The notes beneath the pieces were generated by a model. It worked only from the letters and a program-made list of their open reading frames with translations, did not search any database and was not told the origin of the DNA. Below, piece by piece: positions 47,023 to 61,845 of a stretch of 64,000 nucleotides of DNA. The stretch spans positions 673,830 through 737,829 of the forward strand of contig JAUIRK010000970.1 in NCBI GenBank assembly GCA_030549495.1, read 5' to 3'. The stretch's first letter is position 1, and the number at the start of each line of letters is the position of its first letter. The DNA comes from Nectonema munidae (Eukaryota > Nematomorpha > Nectonematoida > Nectonematidae). A program made the translations under genes and the position numbers.

Positions 47023-48693
47023 TTAACAGTCATGGCAAATTAATATAGAGTGAAGCGAACATGATTTTTTGCATTTTTAGCATTGTTGCTTAATTTTTTT
47101 CAATTTATCTCTGTTTTTTGTATATCTTTCGCCAGTAATTGATTTTAAACATATATCACAGCATCTATTTAGTCCTTTTTTATCTTCTATATTTGTAGGT
47201 ATTACTATTTTTGTTTAAAATAATGTTTATTTTACTTTTCAATTTGCTTGACAAACCTTCAGTTGGACTTTCTTTAATATATGGTATAACAAGAGATTTT
47301 ACAATTTCCATACCAAAACTAAAGGAATCAATTTTCTTAGGATCATTCTTGTTTTTTAAGCAACATACAGTTCCAGCATTTACTCTACAAGTGTCTAAAA
47401 CAAAACTCCACGCTTTTATTGTCAACTTTCTCGATTTTCTCACACAAGAACGAGGTCCTATGCGTTAATCAAAAATGTCAGTTCCACATTTTGTGTAATC
47501 ATACAGCTTGAAAATAGCTGGTTTTTTCTTTACTTTTTGGACACTCCTAAAATAGGAGGAATAGAAGATAAAATTTGAAAGTTTTTCTTATTCGACTTTT
47601 TTCTGACAATGTAAATATGTAAGCTTAAATATTTATAATAATGTTTTTCCCAAAATACTTTATACGAAAAGTATCTTTTATCTGTTGAGGAATACCCTCT
47701 TTTGTAGACATTATAGTATCTCACACATGTAATTTTTTCTTTGTATAAAAACTCAACTTGTGGTATAGAAGTATAAAATCTATCTATAGTTATATTTCTT
47801 CCTTCTAAGTCAGAATATTGCTTTACTTTGCCTACCAAATGTTTAACTATACTTTGTGTAGTGCTCATATAAAAAGGACTACTGCCTTGATTAGGTTTTT
47901 CAGAGTAAACAATCGAATTCTACTGAGCTTAAAGATCTAAATAGAAGACCGTACTTTGCACTTGGGTTAACATATTTGCAACAGTTAGCATTAAAAATTT
48001 CAAATATATCACGAAAAGCTGCAAAACGACCGAGTTTTCACCTTTCTTTTCTACTTGTAAAGTCATCAAAACAAATGCGTTTATTCAGAAAATAAAACCT
48101 TTTTTACACAAGAAAAAAAAGAACAACCACTATCTGACCACAAAAAAATTAATCTTAAAAAATTTTGCTTTAAAAAGAAGGGTTGATGAAAAAAATGAAG
48201 GTTTTAATGATCAAGAGTTGAGTTGGTCCACAGAATATCCTGAAAAAAGGGGTCGACAAAGAAAAGAAAATGTTATAAAAGGTGGCGTAGGACTGAAACA
48301 CAACGTTCATGCTGAATCACCTTTAGAATATAGTTATCACTCTCTTGTTCGTTAATTAAATTATACATATTCTCATTTAATGCGTCCTCAATTGAATTAA
48401 AAACTCTATTATTTTCGTAAAAATTTCTAAACTCTTCACCAGAAAAAAATATAGTCCAAATCAACATGGTCTCCAAGAATGCTTTCTTCAGATGAATCCA
48501 AATAAGTGTACACATCAACTTCATCATTTCCACTTTCGGATATTTGATATTCCAACATCTTCCCAGAATCATATTCAAGTTGAAATATGTTTTCTAAAAA
48601 TGGAGTCGAACTGCTTTCTTCACTTGAATGTTCTCTTTTTGTTGCCGTTTTCTAGTTGTCAGGATCTAATAACAAAACATCAATAAACTCCAT
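47023..48693 (-). pseudogene. piggyBac-B transposase remnant (unit 3)
   Basis: Same motifs and the same internal deletion of the first catalytic block as in unit 1. Confidence 0.82.
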
Positions 48694-49651
48694 ACAAAAT
48701 ATCTAAAAAATACCTTAGTTTGCAAGTATCAAAGGAATAAAAGACGAACAATAAATTTGGTAGTGTTCGCAACGTGATATTCTTTACGTTAGCGAGTGGT
48801 TTGTTTACACACAAAACATTGAAAATAATTTTCAAACTCAGGCAATTTTTTTTCAATAATAATTATGTGACGCCAAATGGTTTTTTGCGTATACTAGATT
48901 TTTGTTTATTTGTTCAGACGAAAAAAGAAACAAAATATTTATTTCAACGTTGAATTTTTGATTGTGAAAGTACAAGTAATCATTTGAAAAAATATACAGG
49001 CACTAACACATATGTAACAGAGATGGGATCGACTCTATGGCTCAGACAAGGACCTTGAAATGTGCAGATTGCTCACATAATTTTATCTTAATATTTTTAA
49101 GAAATTATATAATTTAGAATTAGATGGTAGTGCGTGATGTATAGAGTCGTATGAATTAGTCCAATTGAATGATTTTTTAGATCCATTCTAAAAACTTTTT
49201 CTAAATATTTTATGGGTGCATGAAAAAAACTTTTAAGAGTCACTAATGATAGCACCACTATTTTTTTATTGTTAAAAGTTTGAAACTAACACATTTAGCT
49301 TACACCTTTTAATGAGAAGGATAAAAATTGAAAATTTAAAAAGCACTCCATAAAAAAAATTTTTTTGTTGTTTTTGTATAAAACTTTATTTTACTTATTT
49401 TATTCCAAAAAGATTTCTTATATAAAAAAATAGTTCCTTTGTAGAAAATTAGATGAGAATCATTTTTGGGAAAAATTGTGTTTATTGTTTTTGCTTTGGA
49501 AAAAAATATGGTTTAGATTAAAAACAAATTATTGAATTCAGTTAATTAAACATATAGATTTAACGGAACTTAATTTTGTGTCGAACTATAAAACTTTCAT
49601 GAAAATGTATACTAATAAGAAAAAAATTCCAAGTAAATAAAGTACATTGTT

Positions 49652-49668
49652 TGAGGTCATTGACCTCA
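49652..49668. promoter_or_regulatory. IR1 palindrome (unit 3)
   Basis: TGAGGTCATTGACCTCA, identical to units 1 and 2. Confidence 0.45.
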
Positions 49669-49982
49669 TCCCTGAATATTTTGAGAGTTAATTTTTCAAA
49701 CATTCTATCAAAAACATGTATTTCATAGCTCAAAAAATAAATTATTACAAAAACTCCCTTTTTAACTACCAGAACTTATTTTAAGTGTTCTAGGGCTTCA
49801 GATCTTGAGCTAAACTCTAGTATAAACACTTCCAATCTTCACTTTTTTTTTAGAAATTTTATAAAATGAACAACAAAAAAAAGTCCTGAAATATTGCCAA
49901 AAAAATAGAACAACTTGTAATATATTTTTAGAAAAAACTTTAGAGGGGGGAATCCGCCCCTCCTAGCACTAAATAGGGTTAA

Positions 49983-51621
49983 TAAACAAATAAAAAAAGA
50001 GATACAAGAATGGATCCTTGAGGAACCCCGTCTTTAACGTCTAATAAAGAGGCAATTCTATTGTTAATAATAGTAAACTATTTTCTGTCCTTTAGATAGC
50101 TTTTAAACAAATTTAAAAAAATTTGCCTCTAAATCCATAATATTCAAGTTTTCTCAAAAGAAAAACATGGTTGATACTGTCAAAAGCATTGGAAAAGTCA
50201 AAGAATAACGTACATGTTTCTTTATTGTTATTAAGGCTTTTCGATAAATTGTTGACAAGAGTAGCAACTGTAAAATCAGTTGACATTGGAGGTCGAAATC
50301 TTGTCTATTCAGGATTTTATACTTTGCAATAAAACTTAACATTCTATGATTGATACTTTTCAAATATTTAGCTTATAAATGGATAAAGACTAATGGGCCT
50401 ATACTTGTTGTAAGCATATACATGTTTCCACTTTTGAAAATGGACTTAGTCTATTTTAAGTTTATCTGGGAAACATTTTTCTTGATATTAATAAGTATGG
50501 ATAAATTATCAACAATGTAAATGGAGAGTAATTTCCCAGTTTTATTAGAGATGTTGTCATAATAAGAAGAATTAGTTGATTTGAAGGAACTAACAACCGT
50601 TAAAATCTCCTCATTAGTAACCATTTCTAAGAAAAATGAATTATCTAAAGCTTTGATATTGGGTATGGATGAAGGGAAACTTTCAAAAGACTGATATTGA
50701 TTAGCAAAGTGCTAATTGAGTTCATTACAATCAAGTTACGGAGGTTTAGATTTACTACCGATCAAATTGTTGATATTCATCCACATCTGTTTCATACTTT
50801 TTCCCAAATCCTTAAACTTATTAAATAAGTAGGTTTTTTAGTTTGTACAGCTTGTTTGTATTTATTTCTTTGCAATTTAAAATTATTCCAGTTACCTAGA
50901 ATTCTTTTTTGAAAAATATAAGAAATAAATAATGTTTTACTTTTTTCATATTTAAATCTTTGGAAAACCTTTTGTTAATTTGAATTTGTTTTTTATCTTG
51001 CAATGGAAAGTTTTTCAAAAATGCTAATTATTTTGATATTCAAAGAATTAAAATATAAATTCGCATTATGAATTTGATCAATATTCCAGTCCTCTTCCAA
51101 TAAAAATTTACGAAATTTCTTATAATTTTTATTACTAAAGTTTCGGACGGATATTTAAAACAACGAATCTGTATCATTAGATAAAATTTATTGAAATTAA
51201 TAAAGTTAGGAAGATGATCAGAGACACTTAAAATTAACTTACCGGAAAAACTATTATCATAAGAAAAATTTGTACAAATGTTATCAAGAATGGATGAACT
51301 GGTTTTATGCGGTCTTGTGGTGCCAAAGATTTTCTAATGGAAATTAAACTCATGGATCAAATTTAGAAATTATTTTAATTTTTTAGTAATGAGTATGTTA
51401 ATATTAAAATCTCTTAAAATAAGTGTCTTAAATTTCATATAAAAAAACATTGAGGTCAGAAAGAGGCCTGGATACTGCATAGCCTTGATATATAACAATA
51501 GAAACTTTTGAATTCTTCAGAGGAAGAAAACCAGGATAAAAAACCGGCACCACGGAATGTTGATTGTTCTTAAATAAAAGAATATGATTATAAAAGAGAT
51601 ATGCTACAAAAAAATACAAGA
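49983..51621 (-). mobile_element. LINE-A 5' half (unit 3)
   Basis: Same remnants as unit 1; cut at TTAA (49,979-49,982). A T run near 50,833 is shorter by one or two bases. Confidence 0.78.
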
Positions 51622-51768
51622 GTTAGAAGACATGCAATACCGTATATGTTATTAATAAATAATATTTGATACACGTTATAAAGGTTAAGAAAGTTATAGG
51701 CATGCTAGGTTAGGAACAACCTACCCCTGGAATTTGACTCCATTCCATATATACATGATATGAGTATA

Positions 51769-52290
51769 CAGTCTGCCCCCGCTCTACCGCCACCCCAATT
51801 TATCGCCAACCCCGCTTACGGCCAATAAAATGCCTAGAACAGATTTCCGTCCATGTTAAATCCCGAGCTAAACCGCCCCTCGCTGTCCGCCATCCGCCAT
51901 CATAATCAGCAGAACAAACATCTCATTTGGCATGCTGTCTCCCCCGACTTACCGCCAAAGCCATAGCAAATTTTCCGGCCCGCTCAGTCATCAGAAGTCA
52001 AGTTCAATCGAGTGTGGCGGTGTGCTTCCAAACAAAAAACTATATTAGATTTTTTTTCCAAATAAATTTTTTATTTTCGGCTTGGTTTTTATTTTTTTTA
52101 TTCAAAGATGTTCACTAACACAAACGATACACTTCTACATACTTGCACTACATGTCATTACGTATGATCTCAAATATGGCATAATGCAACAAAATATGGA
52201 TTTGTTATGAATCCCGCGATTTACCGCCAACCCCGCTATAACGCCAATTTTGTATGGTCCCGATGGTGGCGTTATAACGGGGGTCGACTG
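51769..52290. mobile_element. pogo/Tigger-like MITE (unit 3)
   Basis: 522 bp, identical ends and TA duplicates. Confidence 0.78.
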
Positions 52291-52687
52291 TATATGTTAT
52301 TCCTAGGATATATATTTTACAACACGAATATATAACCGGTCCTACAAGCAGACTCCTGCAAAAGCCAGATAACCGTGTGTTTCTAACCTAGCTCGTACCA
52401 TTAATCTGTTTTGGGACTTAAAACTTGTGTCAATCCGAAATTTAAGTAGGCGGACCTAGTACTAAGAAAAGAACAGAACTATATCGCATTATTTTGTATG
52501 TATAACTTTTGTTTATATAGCATTCTATACCATCCCCTCTAGTTCATCTAGGTTTACAGTAGGGTTTCCAAATTTCAGTAAGAGGGAAATCATCTACATT
52601 AATTGAGATATCATTAATTAGGAAGTTAACTCATCAAGATTTTTTAAAATGCAAAGACTTAACAAATAGTTATTAGTTTCTAAGCAT

Positions 52688-52805
52688 TTCTTTTTTAATT
52701 CCGCAAGTGTGTAGAAGTTGAAGTCACAATTGTATGTTTTTATTTTTTATTGTGTGTATGTAAACCTTGTTATTTTCACTCTATGATAAATAAACTTCTT
52801 CTTCT
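52688..52805 (+). mobile_element. LINE-like 3' end (unit 3)
   Basis: AATAAA (52,789-52,794) followed by the CTT tail. Confidence 0.4.
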
Positions 52806-54680
52806 ATAAATATTTAGAAATGGATTAAAAAATTTCTTGGGCATGATAATAGCTAGGTAGGAAAAAAATAAAGTTAAAACTAAAGGTTATTGTTATTGTA
52901 AATGATAGTATTATTTTTGACAAATTAATAAGTGGAATTAGATATAGAGCATTTTTTTATCAAAAAATAAATTATTCAAGAAAGGCATTGAAAAAGGTCA
53001 GTGAAAAGGAGGTGTGAGTTAAGCAAATGTTTGTGAAGTTATGCGGTTGTGGTGTAGAGTGAAAGAAATTTAGGTATTTTTCAATCAGTTTTTTTTTAGG
53101 TTTAGGTTAAGGTTAAAGTATTTGTAAGAAGCTGAAATTTTGATTCCCCTTATGGAATAGAGTTAGTTTCAGCGCATGGATGTAGATAATAATTAAAAGA
53201 TAAAAAATTTCCATTTTTGTAAATATTTATTTTAATTAATAAAAAAAAGCATTTTTATTGAAAAAATAGTAAGTATAGGATAGGATAAAATGTTATCAGA
53301 ATACTTTCCAGCATTTAACGTAAAGGTTACGTGGGGTGTTTTCATCAAGAATACACAATTGTGCCGCTTTTATCGAACTTTGAGGAAAATAGGCTTGATG
53401 AGAGATCGAAACAAAGTCTTTGTTTAATTACATATATGTCATATTATTAAATTTACTAAATTAAATATTTCTTAAATAAATAATATATTTTTAATATACT
53501 TGCCTTACAATATTATAATTAATTGTATAGAATAAAATAAGAAATTTTATAACCTTCGTTTTTAGTGGTCTGGCGAAACCACTGGACACTTATTAGTTCA
53601 TAGTGCGCTAGACAATTAATTTCTTTTTGATTTCATTTATCATTAGAGAATCAACAGTATTCTCTTGGATAAAAAACTGAAATAAAAAAAATCAATAATT
53701 ATCCAAAAAGTCTAATAAAGTGGCGTAGCTAGGCTGGGGCATGAGGCTCCTTATGAAACTACAGAAATAAATATTTATACCTAATATATACTTATTTTTG
53801 AACACAATAGAGAAGAATATTGAATCCAGATATTTTTCCTAACAAATTTTCTAAATCTGGAAATGGAATAATACATTTTTTGAAAAGTAATTTCCTCAGA
53901 AATTTAGCAATAAAAGAAAAATTAAAACAAGAAGTTAAAGTTCTAAGTCTAACATAAAAATTCTTTTTATAAAAGTTTAAAAATTCATTTTAATATTCAA
54001 TTAATACTTCTTATTTGTTCAAAACTTGTGAGATTCAACCGGTAATTTTTAAATTTTCAAATTTTTTTATGATTTTTGTAAATAGCATGAGAGAGGGAGT
54101 GTCAAAATTTAATATTTTTAAATAAATTTTAACTACTAATTTGAATATATACCACAACTTATTTTAAAATTTTTTAATATTCTATATATGATTTTAGTTT
54201 TTTATTTTATTAAATTCTGATAAATTAATTCAGCGCGGTATTTTTTTAATTTAATTCCAAGTTTAAACTAAATTATTTTAAAAGTAAGCTTTAAACCTAA
54301 ATTTAATTTATTTTACTGCAATCACTATTTTTTATATGTTTAAAGGTTTATTGGCAGCTATATAAAAATAACATACTGTAAAGTACTTTAATTCGACGAG
54401 AACAAAAGTTTGCTAATTTTGGTTCAAAGATAATTTCGATAGAATTTAATTTCACGAACAACATTTCTAAAATTTTAAATATTTATCCTAAAAAAAATTT
54501 TTTATTGTTGAACAAATATAGAAATTATTGTGATTTTTAATTTTATATATGAAAAATTTTACACATTAGCCCAATTTTTTTATATACGCTTCAATATCAA
54601 ATTTGATATTTAACAAACAAAATAAAATTTATTACATCATTTCAAATAATAAATGTGTTTTTAATTTTGTCCTTTTTTTA

Positions 54681-57001
54681 GGACCATGGACATATATCGA
54701 ACACATTTCATTAAAAAGGAAATTTGTATATTTTTTGTGATTAAACAAATAAGTAAACTTTATTTTACATTAAATGCCATTTGTTAAAACAATCTCCAAT
54801 ATGGAGACCTCAGATCTCACACATTGCTTAGAAACTTTTTTTACAGAAAGCACATTTTCTTTGTTTTCCACCATTTGTTCGGTCAAAATAATGACCAGTA
54901 GAAGAAAAGTTAATTTTTTTCGGACGTCCAAAATTTTTAAGATCTGAATCTGAAGAGAGCAAGTAAAATGATTTTATAACAGACTTAAATTTTAATAAGA
55001 TTAAAGAACTTTTATTTTCAAAGTAGTGCAAAATCGAAGAATTCGCCATCATAATATTAAGATAATTTGTGAACAAAACAAAATACCACTTTTTCGATCT
55101 AACAGATATGCGATATTTTTGTATAAGCTAATCTAAGTGGTCCACTCCTCCCATATATTTATTATATTGGGATATTAGAAAGGGTTGCGGAACGAGTATT
55201 TCTTTACCACGTCTAGCTGACCATCGCTTAGCATTTCCAATAGGAGTGGCAGACTGATAATTGCTAGCAATTGTAAAAAGGCTATTGTCATGCCTTTTCA
55301 AAAAGAAAAGTTCTTCATTTTCTTCAAAGTTGTAATCAAAAGAACCACAGGTTTTTTTAGTGATTTATCATCTTTCAATAGGCATTTAGATGTTCTATTT
55401 GAGCGAATCGTACATGTTATTCTAATTACCTTTTTTTCATTTGCACTAATAAATTATAACTTGAAATAAAAATAATAACATAAATTTCATGATCACTAGG
55501 ATTTTCAAGACGATTGGTCATGGATATGACTATTCTAGAACCTAGACTGTCTTCATTCTTATTGAGAGTACACTTTTTCTGTTTTCCTTGATAAAAATCT
55601 ATTTCAAAACAAAAACAATTAGTACCACAACATAGTATCCACTGCTTGAAACCAAATCTTATCGGTTTCCATTTTATAAATTGCTTTATAGAGCTTCTTC
55701 CATAGTATCTGCCGATTTGCTTGTCTATTGACAATCTTTTCCAAATTGTTTGTACTTTTGATTCAGAATATCAATTAATGACCTGATTTTGAAGGCTTTA
55801 TCTTCTTTACAATCTTCAGCACTTTTATTATTACAAAAGTGTAGAAATCTTTTAATCTGTTTCTTGGCATCGTTTTACGAATAATGCAAGTTCCAGATCT
55901 TAATCAACACTCCAATAATGCCTTTCACTCGGTAATCTGTGATAACCAGAGAAAAAGAATTCCCAGGAAATTTCTTAAACAGTTTTTTGTCAAAGTAAAG
56001 TCATGTACATTTTTTTCTGTTGAATAAATAACAGATTTTTTGCATATTTTATCAAGGAAAAATTCAACAATTTCAACTGAACTCTTTGCAAAAATTTCAT
56101 CTTTCAATATTTTCATTTAATTATCAACTTTATAGGCATTTTGTCTTACAAAGCTTGAAAAAGTTGGTTCCATTTTCTTCCAAGCTAAATCTGACATTTT
56201 CTTTCTCTTTTCATTTGGTTGCATGGAATCTTCTTCATATCGATGTAATTCAACACTTCCTGGGACATCTTGTAGAATAAAGGTTGGATCCCTGTTTTCA
56301 TCACCTTTAAAATTTCATCATTAAAATCTTCGTCAATCAGTGCACTCACTTGTGGAGGAATTTCAACCATGTTAATAAAATTTTCATCACTAGGAGAGTC
56401 ACTTCTGCAAAATTTGTTGCATCACGAAGAGAGAAAACTATTTTAACAGATATGTCAAACACCATGAAAAATTATATCCGAAAAAGAGTAATAAAAAACT
56501 AACCTTAGGACACAATGAAAGAGATGAAAAATATTATTGTTATTGAAAACAGAGAAAGAGAAATAAAAAATGAAAATATGAACGGTTAAAAAGAGTTCTA
56601 TCTATAATGTATAACACATATATCATATAAGACACAACACTTCGATAAATTATGTACGACATTATAAATCATATTTGTCATAAAATTTTTTCATCTATCA
56701 ATTTATCTGTAATCATTTACAGATAAATAATTGTCTTATACATAAATTACGCATATAGATATAAATGTTATATATTATTACATATCAAAGCTGCCAGCCT
56801 ATTAGTTTTGTTTGCTCTTGCTTACTAGAAGACATATATCAATTTGATCTTCCTTTTTAAATACCCTTATCTCAATTCCTCACACATGCAACGTTTGATA
56901 GCCCAATTAAAAAGCTCTCTCCCCCTTCATATGGCGTTTACTTATGTATACATTTCATATTTTTTACTCAAAAAGAAATGTATACTATGTGCCCATGGTC
57001 C
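54681..57001 (-). mobile_element. piggyBac-C element (unit 3)
   Basis: Same ends as unit 1; TTAA follows at 57,002-57,005. An extra T near 54,917 brings the C-terminal zinc-binding segment (GKQRKCAFCKKSF) into one frame with the preceding KNFGRPKK, unlike units 1 and 2. One base pair fewer in the A run near 55,950 shortens the N-terminal segment. Confidence 0.83.
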
Positions 57002-57917
57002 TTAATTTGGCACCAAAGCTTTAATCATGTAATAATTTAAAAAACCTTCTGCGAGTATAGTTTTAATTTTATTTTACACTTAAAACATATGTTTATTTTA
57101 TGTGTAAATATTGGCCTAAATACCGTCAAATATTTTGATTAAAAAAATTGACTGAAAATTATTGAAACATCGAGTATTTTTTATTTTGGAAATTTAAAAT
57201 TTAACCGTCAACGTTGTTATAAAAGCCAAAAATTAGGTTCAATAGTTAAAATACAAATGGTTAACATAATTAACTGAAAGTATCTTGAAAAATACAATTA
57301 TCGTTACTAAATTATAATTTATTATTTAGGTCATGAAAAAAGGACCATGGGTGCTAATAGAAAAACCTTGAATCTCTTGAAATTAAGTTCGCGAATTTTC
57401 TTACTTTACAGTTTGTGCTTTACCTTTAAATTGAAAAATTTCAGTTTTAAATACTTCAAAAAATAAATCTTGTGAGAGACATCAAATGTTTTTTTCTCTA
57501 AATATTTTTCCCTTCTGTGAGCGTTATTTGTGTCTTTCTGTCTGTCAATATTCACTACTTAAGGAAGAGTTAAAATAGAAAATAGCTTACCAAATATGTA
57601 TAATGTGTATAAATTAAATCCCATTATTACTGAATACATTCGATTTGATGTTAATAAAATATTTCTAACCTTCACATTCGGTTCTCAGACATGAAACGCT
57701 TTGGAAAGAAGTGCAATATTTTGAATGTTATATATAATATTATAATTATATTATAGGGTAAGGAACTAACAAAATTAGGTTGGCGACAATTCTGAATGAT
57801 CTTTTATATAATGCTATATAAAAACTATAAATTAAAAAGTAAAAATTATACTTTCACGAAACAGGATTTTATTACAAAAAATGAAATTTTATAAACAAAA
57901 ATTTTATAACTTTTATT

Positions 57918-60645
57918 TCAATAAAAACATTATATAAATAATTGTAAATCTTAAAAAAAATCGTTTACAATTTGAACAAATGTAATAGGTATATTTTTTA
58001 CATATATATTTTGCACGCATCACACTTTCTCGTATACCTCTGGTTCTAGATTTCTTCGAATCCAAATAAAAAATCCTCCACTACTCTGTGTTTCGCTAGG
58101 CAACTCTTGATCCTCGAATCCATAAAAAATCAGTAAACTGCGCACACGAAGAATTGTCCACGCTGTTTGCCTGCAGTAGCATTGAACTTTGGCGGAAGCT
58201 CTAAAGAAAGATCTCTCATAAAAAATTTTCTACCCCTTTTTTCGTACTTGAAAATTTTTATCAGCAATCATGCTTTATCCAGCTATTGTGCACGGCTATA
58301 TCTAAGTAATTAGTAAAAATAACCATTGTCCACCTCCTTGAAGATCTATAAGTTAAATATGACCTGAGCATTTGGTTGGTCCCATCTACTCCCCCCTTTA
58401 GTTGGTTCTACAAAATAATTATCTCCGGGTTACGTTTATCACCAACTAATTGAATCTCACTCAAGTGGTTGGCCAGACATAACATACACTACTTTAAAAA
58501 TTTCGCTGTGCATGTTTCGGAGGAATGAAAGCAGTAAGTGAAGAGTAATTTTTATATAAATTTTTGATTCAGTCTCAACAAGGCCTGGCATTTGTAAGTG
58601 TTTAGGTCTGAAAATATGTGGTATGAAAACGCGGTTAGATCTGGCTGTCCCGCATATTGTAAGGCCCCTGTAGTTCCCCATACACATAAATCATGTGAAG
58701 TAAAAAAATCTGTCCGTAATAACTTACTAAAGGTATATTAGAATCAGTAACTAACCGTTTGGCAATATTAGTACCTCCAAAATAGCTTTTATCCCTTAAC
58801 CCAGAAATATAAATCTCTGTTTTTTCAGTATGTAAAGAGACCTAGCATCTGTACAGTGATATAGTTTAATTCCGTATCGACCAGACTTAGAAGGATCATA
58901 AATTTTGATTCTACAATTACCTCTAAATTTGACAAGTTGTTCATCAATTGTCACATAATCTTGAGGAAAGAAAAAATGTGAGCAATTAGAATAAAAAAAG
59001 TATTGCATATATCTTATAGCAAGAAATTTTGTCATTTTCATTACGCTCGTTTTTTTTATCAAAACAAATGAAAGAGTGGATAAGCATAAATATGTTGCGT
59101 GTCATAAAGTACTGGCAAATTAATTGGGACAGTGGTGGGAAAAATAAAAAAACAAACAATTTATTATATCATTCATATTTAATAAGAAATAGTCCACCTT
59201 TGGCCTGTATATTCCTCACACGCTTCGGCATTGATTTTACCAGTGTCGAACACATTTTCACCAGTTCTTTGTTATGGTACTAGGTTTTGATAATGGCTGA
59301 AATAAGCTTTCCATAGTTGAACAATCTTCTCTCGCTAACTATAGCCTACAAATTTTCAATTGGATTGATGTCCAGCGAGTTCCCAGGCTATGGTTGAACA
59401 GTTAGACCAGTTGTTTCGAAGAATGCCTTCATTTTTTCGATGTGTGACACCAGGCAAAGGTCTTGCTGAAAAATAGCCCTTCCACCTGGAAAGTCTTTTT
59501 ATACAGTATGAAGCAAATGGGTTTGCAAGATATCCATGTACTTATCGCTGTTCATCATTCCTTCGACTAGTATAAGTCTTCCTGGACCTTTAGCAGTGAA
59601 ACTTCCCCAAAACATCTTTTTAGACGGATGTTTTGGGGCTTGCTGAATGTGTCCATCTCGTAGAAGGCTCTCGTTCACCCTTTGTCTCACTACCGAAGAT
59701 CGGTGGCCATGGACTTCAAAATGTGCTTTTCCGAAAATATGACATTGCTCCAGGCATCTACATCCCAGTTTTTATAATTGCGTGCCCACTGAAGTCGTTT
59801 TCTTTTTCATGGCAGGTGTTAACAGTTGCTTTTTTAATGGTTTTCTGGCAAGTCTACCAGCAGCGAGAAAAACCTACGACGGACTTTTGATGAATCAATA
59901 CTTATTCCGTATGTCAATAAATCTCTTGGAAGATCTGGCCTGTCTTCTGTGGATGTATTTTACTGTTTCTTAGCAAGAATTTGTCATCGCGTGGTGTTGT
60001 TTTCCGTTTTTTCTTCCACAGTTTCTCTTCTCTCTCCCTCCAACTGACCAATTTCTTCAAACTTCTTTACAAGACGTCCCACAGTCGATTTTGCTAGGCC
60101 TAGACATTCAGAAAAATCTCTGAGAGTTTTATCCAGTATGTTTTCTAAGAGAATTTGCACCTCTGAAAAAGGTTCACCATTCTGTTCATTGAACAAGTAT
60201 TTAACTTTTTATAAGGATAAAAAGGGAGTAATTTCACTTGTCCCATATGTATTAAACATCAAAATATGCCATGAGATCAGAAAGTTGGAAACTTTTCAAA
60301 AGTAGAACGCAAAATTCATATTTAAGGAGATTCCAGACTAAAAATGCTTTAAAATATGCAAAATAACTTCTGTGGTAAAAAACACTTAAAAAATTTCAAG
60401 AGAACAACTAAGACATAAAGCGCTGCTTGCAGGACCAGGTGGGCTTTGATATACATTTCCTAATATTTTGGTTGTGATGATGGCCTTGATTTGATTTAGA
60501 AGAATCCCAAAAATACTCAGTATTATCTGGTGCTATGAGTGAATCGCAAAGTAAATCTTCTTTAGAAGCAGATGTTGGATCCAATTCGGAGAAGGTATAG
60601 GGTACTTGTGGGCTCACTAGAAGAAGAAGAATCCAGAGAACTCAT
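57918..60645 (-). pseudogene. piggyBac-A transposase, split by Tc1 (unit 4)
   Basis: Same layout as unit 1. The poly-G run is only six bases, so the catalytic box reads the canonical LKGGVD, though the following residues differ (GTNQ instead of KTNQ). Many other small indels break up the frames more than in units 1-3. Confidence 0.8.
59107..60211 (-). mobile_element. Tc1/mariner element (unit 4)
   Basis: Same insertion site. The left terminus is altered (AGTACTGGCAAATTAATTGG) compared with GTGCTGTGCAAATT in the other units. Transposase remnants are recognisable (HPSKKMFWGSFTAKGPGRLI). Confidence 0.8.
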
Positions 60646-61173
60646 GGAAAAAAGGTAAGTTTGAAAAACAAACTTTGATTGGAAAGAAAATCTGGATGGA
60701 GAAAAGAAGTTAATTTTTATTCTAAAGGAAGTTCAAGTGAAATAAATCAATATAAGAAACACTACTATCGTTTTTAAATGATGACTCCAGTGCACAGAAT
60801 GTTACATGACAAATTATACTCACACAACAGCAAATTTTTTAGTTTCAAAGTTTTAGAGAGAAGTAATCTAGGGAATATGAAAAAGAAAAACCCAGTTATA
60901 TACAGTTAAAATAACATTTCAACTTTTGGATTAACGCCATTCAAAAAAATGAAAAAAATTTTATAATTTTTACATACAAAAATATTTTCATATTTCTTAT
61001 ATTTTTATAAGAAATTTTTTGAAATTAATATCATTAGTCAAAAATTAAACGCTCTTAACATGGATTATCTTTCTCTCATTTCATTTAAGTTCATTTAAAT
61101 CAACATTCATGCTGTTTTTCTTTTTCTATGTAAAAAAAAAATTAAAACAATCAAGTGGAATTTACGCCAACAT

Positions 61174-61801
61174 CCCAAAATTGGGAGCGTTCGCGTTAAA
61201 GATTGTATCGTTCTCTCAGATGTATTTATATATTGTAACATAAATTCTTGTAAAATAATATATATAACAAAGGTATAGCTATTCTTTTGTAACAAGGGCC
61301 GGTAGGTGTTTAGTGGGATGGAAAGTCCAGTTAGACTTGGACTCAGCATTCCGGGCGGGCCACGATATCCGAAAGGATGGGTACGAACGCCACAAAACAA
61401 CTTAATTAATTAATTCTCCAACTACCGTGCCGGTTTTTTACCCTGGTTTTCTTCCTCTGAAGAATTCAAAAAGGTTTTTACGGTTAGAGTAGTGCTCTAG
61501 CGACCCGATTCTACGTGGTTAGTAATCAAGCTATCACTAGACATTAAGTTTGTTTCCCAAATTGGGAGCGTTCGCGTTAGGATTGTATCGTTCTCTCAGT
61601 TGTATTTATATATTGTCACATAAATTCTTCTAAAATAATATATATAACAAGGTATAGCTATGCAGTAACAAGGGCCGGTAGGTGTTTAGTGGGATGGAGA
61701 AGTCCAGGTAGACCTGGAGTCAGCATTCCGGGCGGGCCACGATATCCGAAAGGATGGGTGCGAACGCCACAAACAACTTAATTAATTAATTCTCCAACTA
61801 C
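61174..61801. repeat. Pair of GC-rich structured elements with LINE fragment between (unit 4)
   Basis: Copy a is at 61,174-61,425 and copy b at 61,556-61,801. The hairpins ATCCGAAAGGAT and TCCAGG/CCTGGA are intact despite indels around them. Confidence 0.6.
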
Positions 61802-61845
61802 TGGACCTTTGTGTAAGTTTAATATACCTGGTCTTGCGACGGTTA

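Larger units (their letters stand above)
42120..57755. repeat. Array unit 3
   Basis: 15,636 bp, same content as unit 1. Distinctive points are a 2-bp deletion at about 53,158 (AGAGTTAG for AGAGAGTTAG), an A at 46,681 shared with unit 4 but not with units 1 and 2, and scattered homopolymer changes. Intergenic stretches match unit 1. Confidence 0.9.
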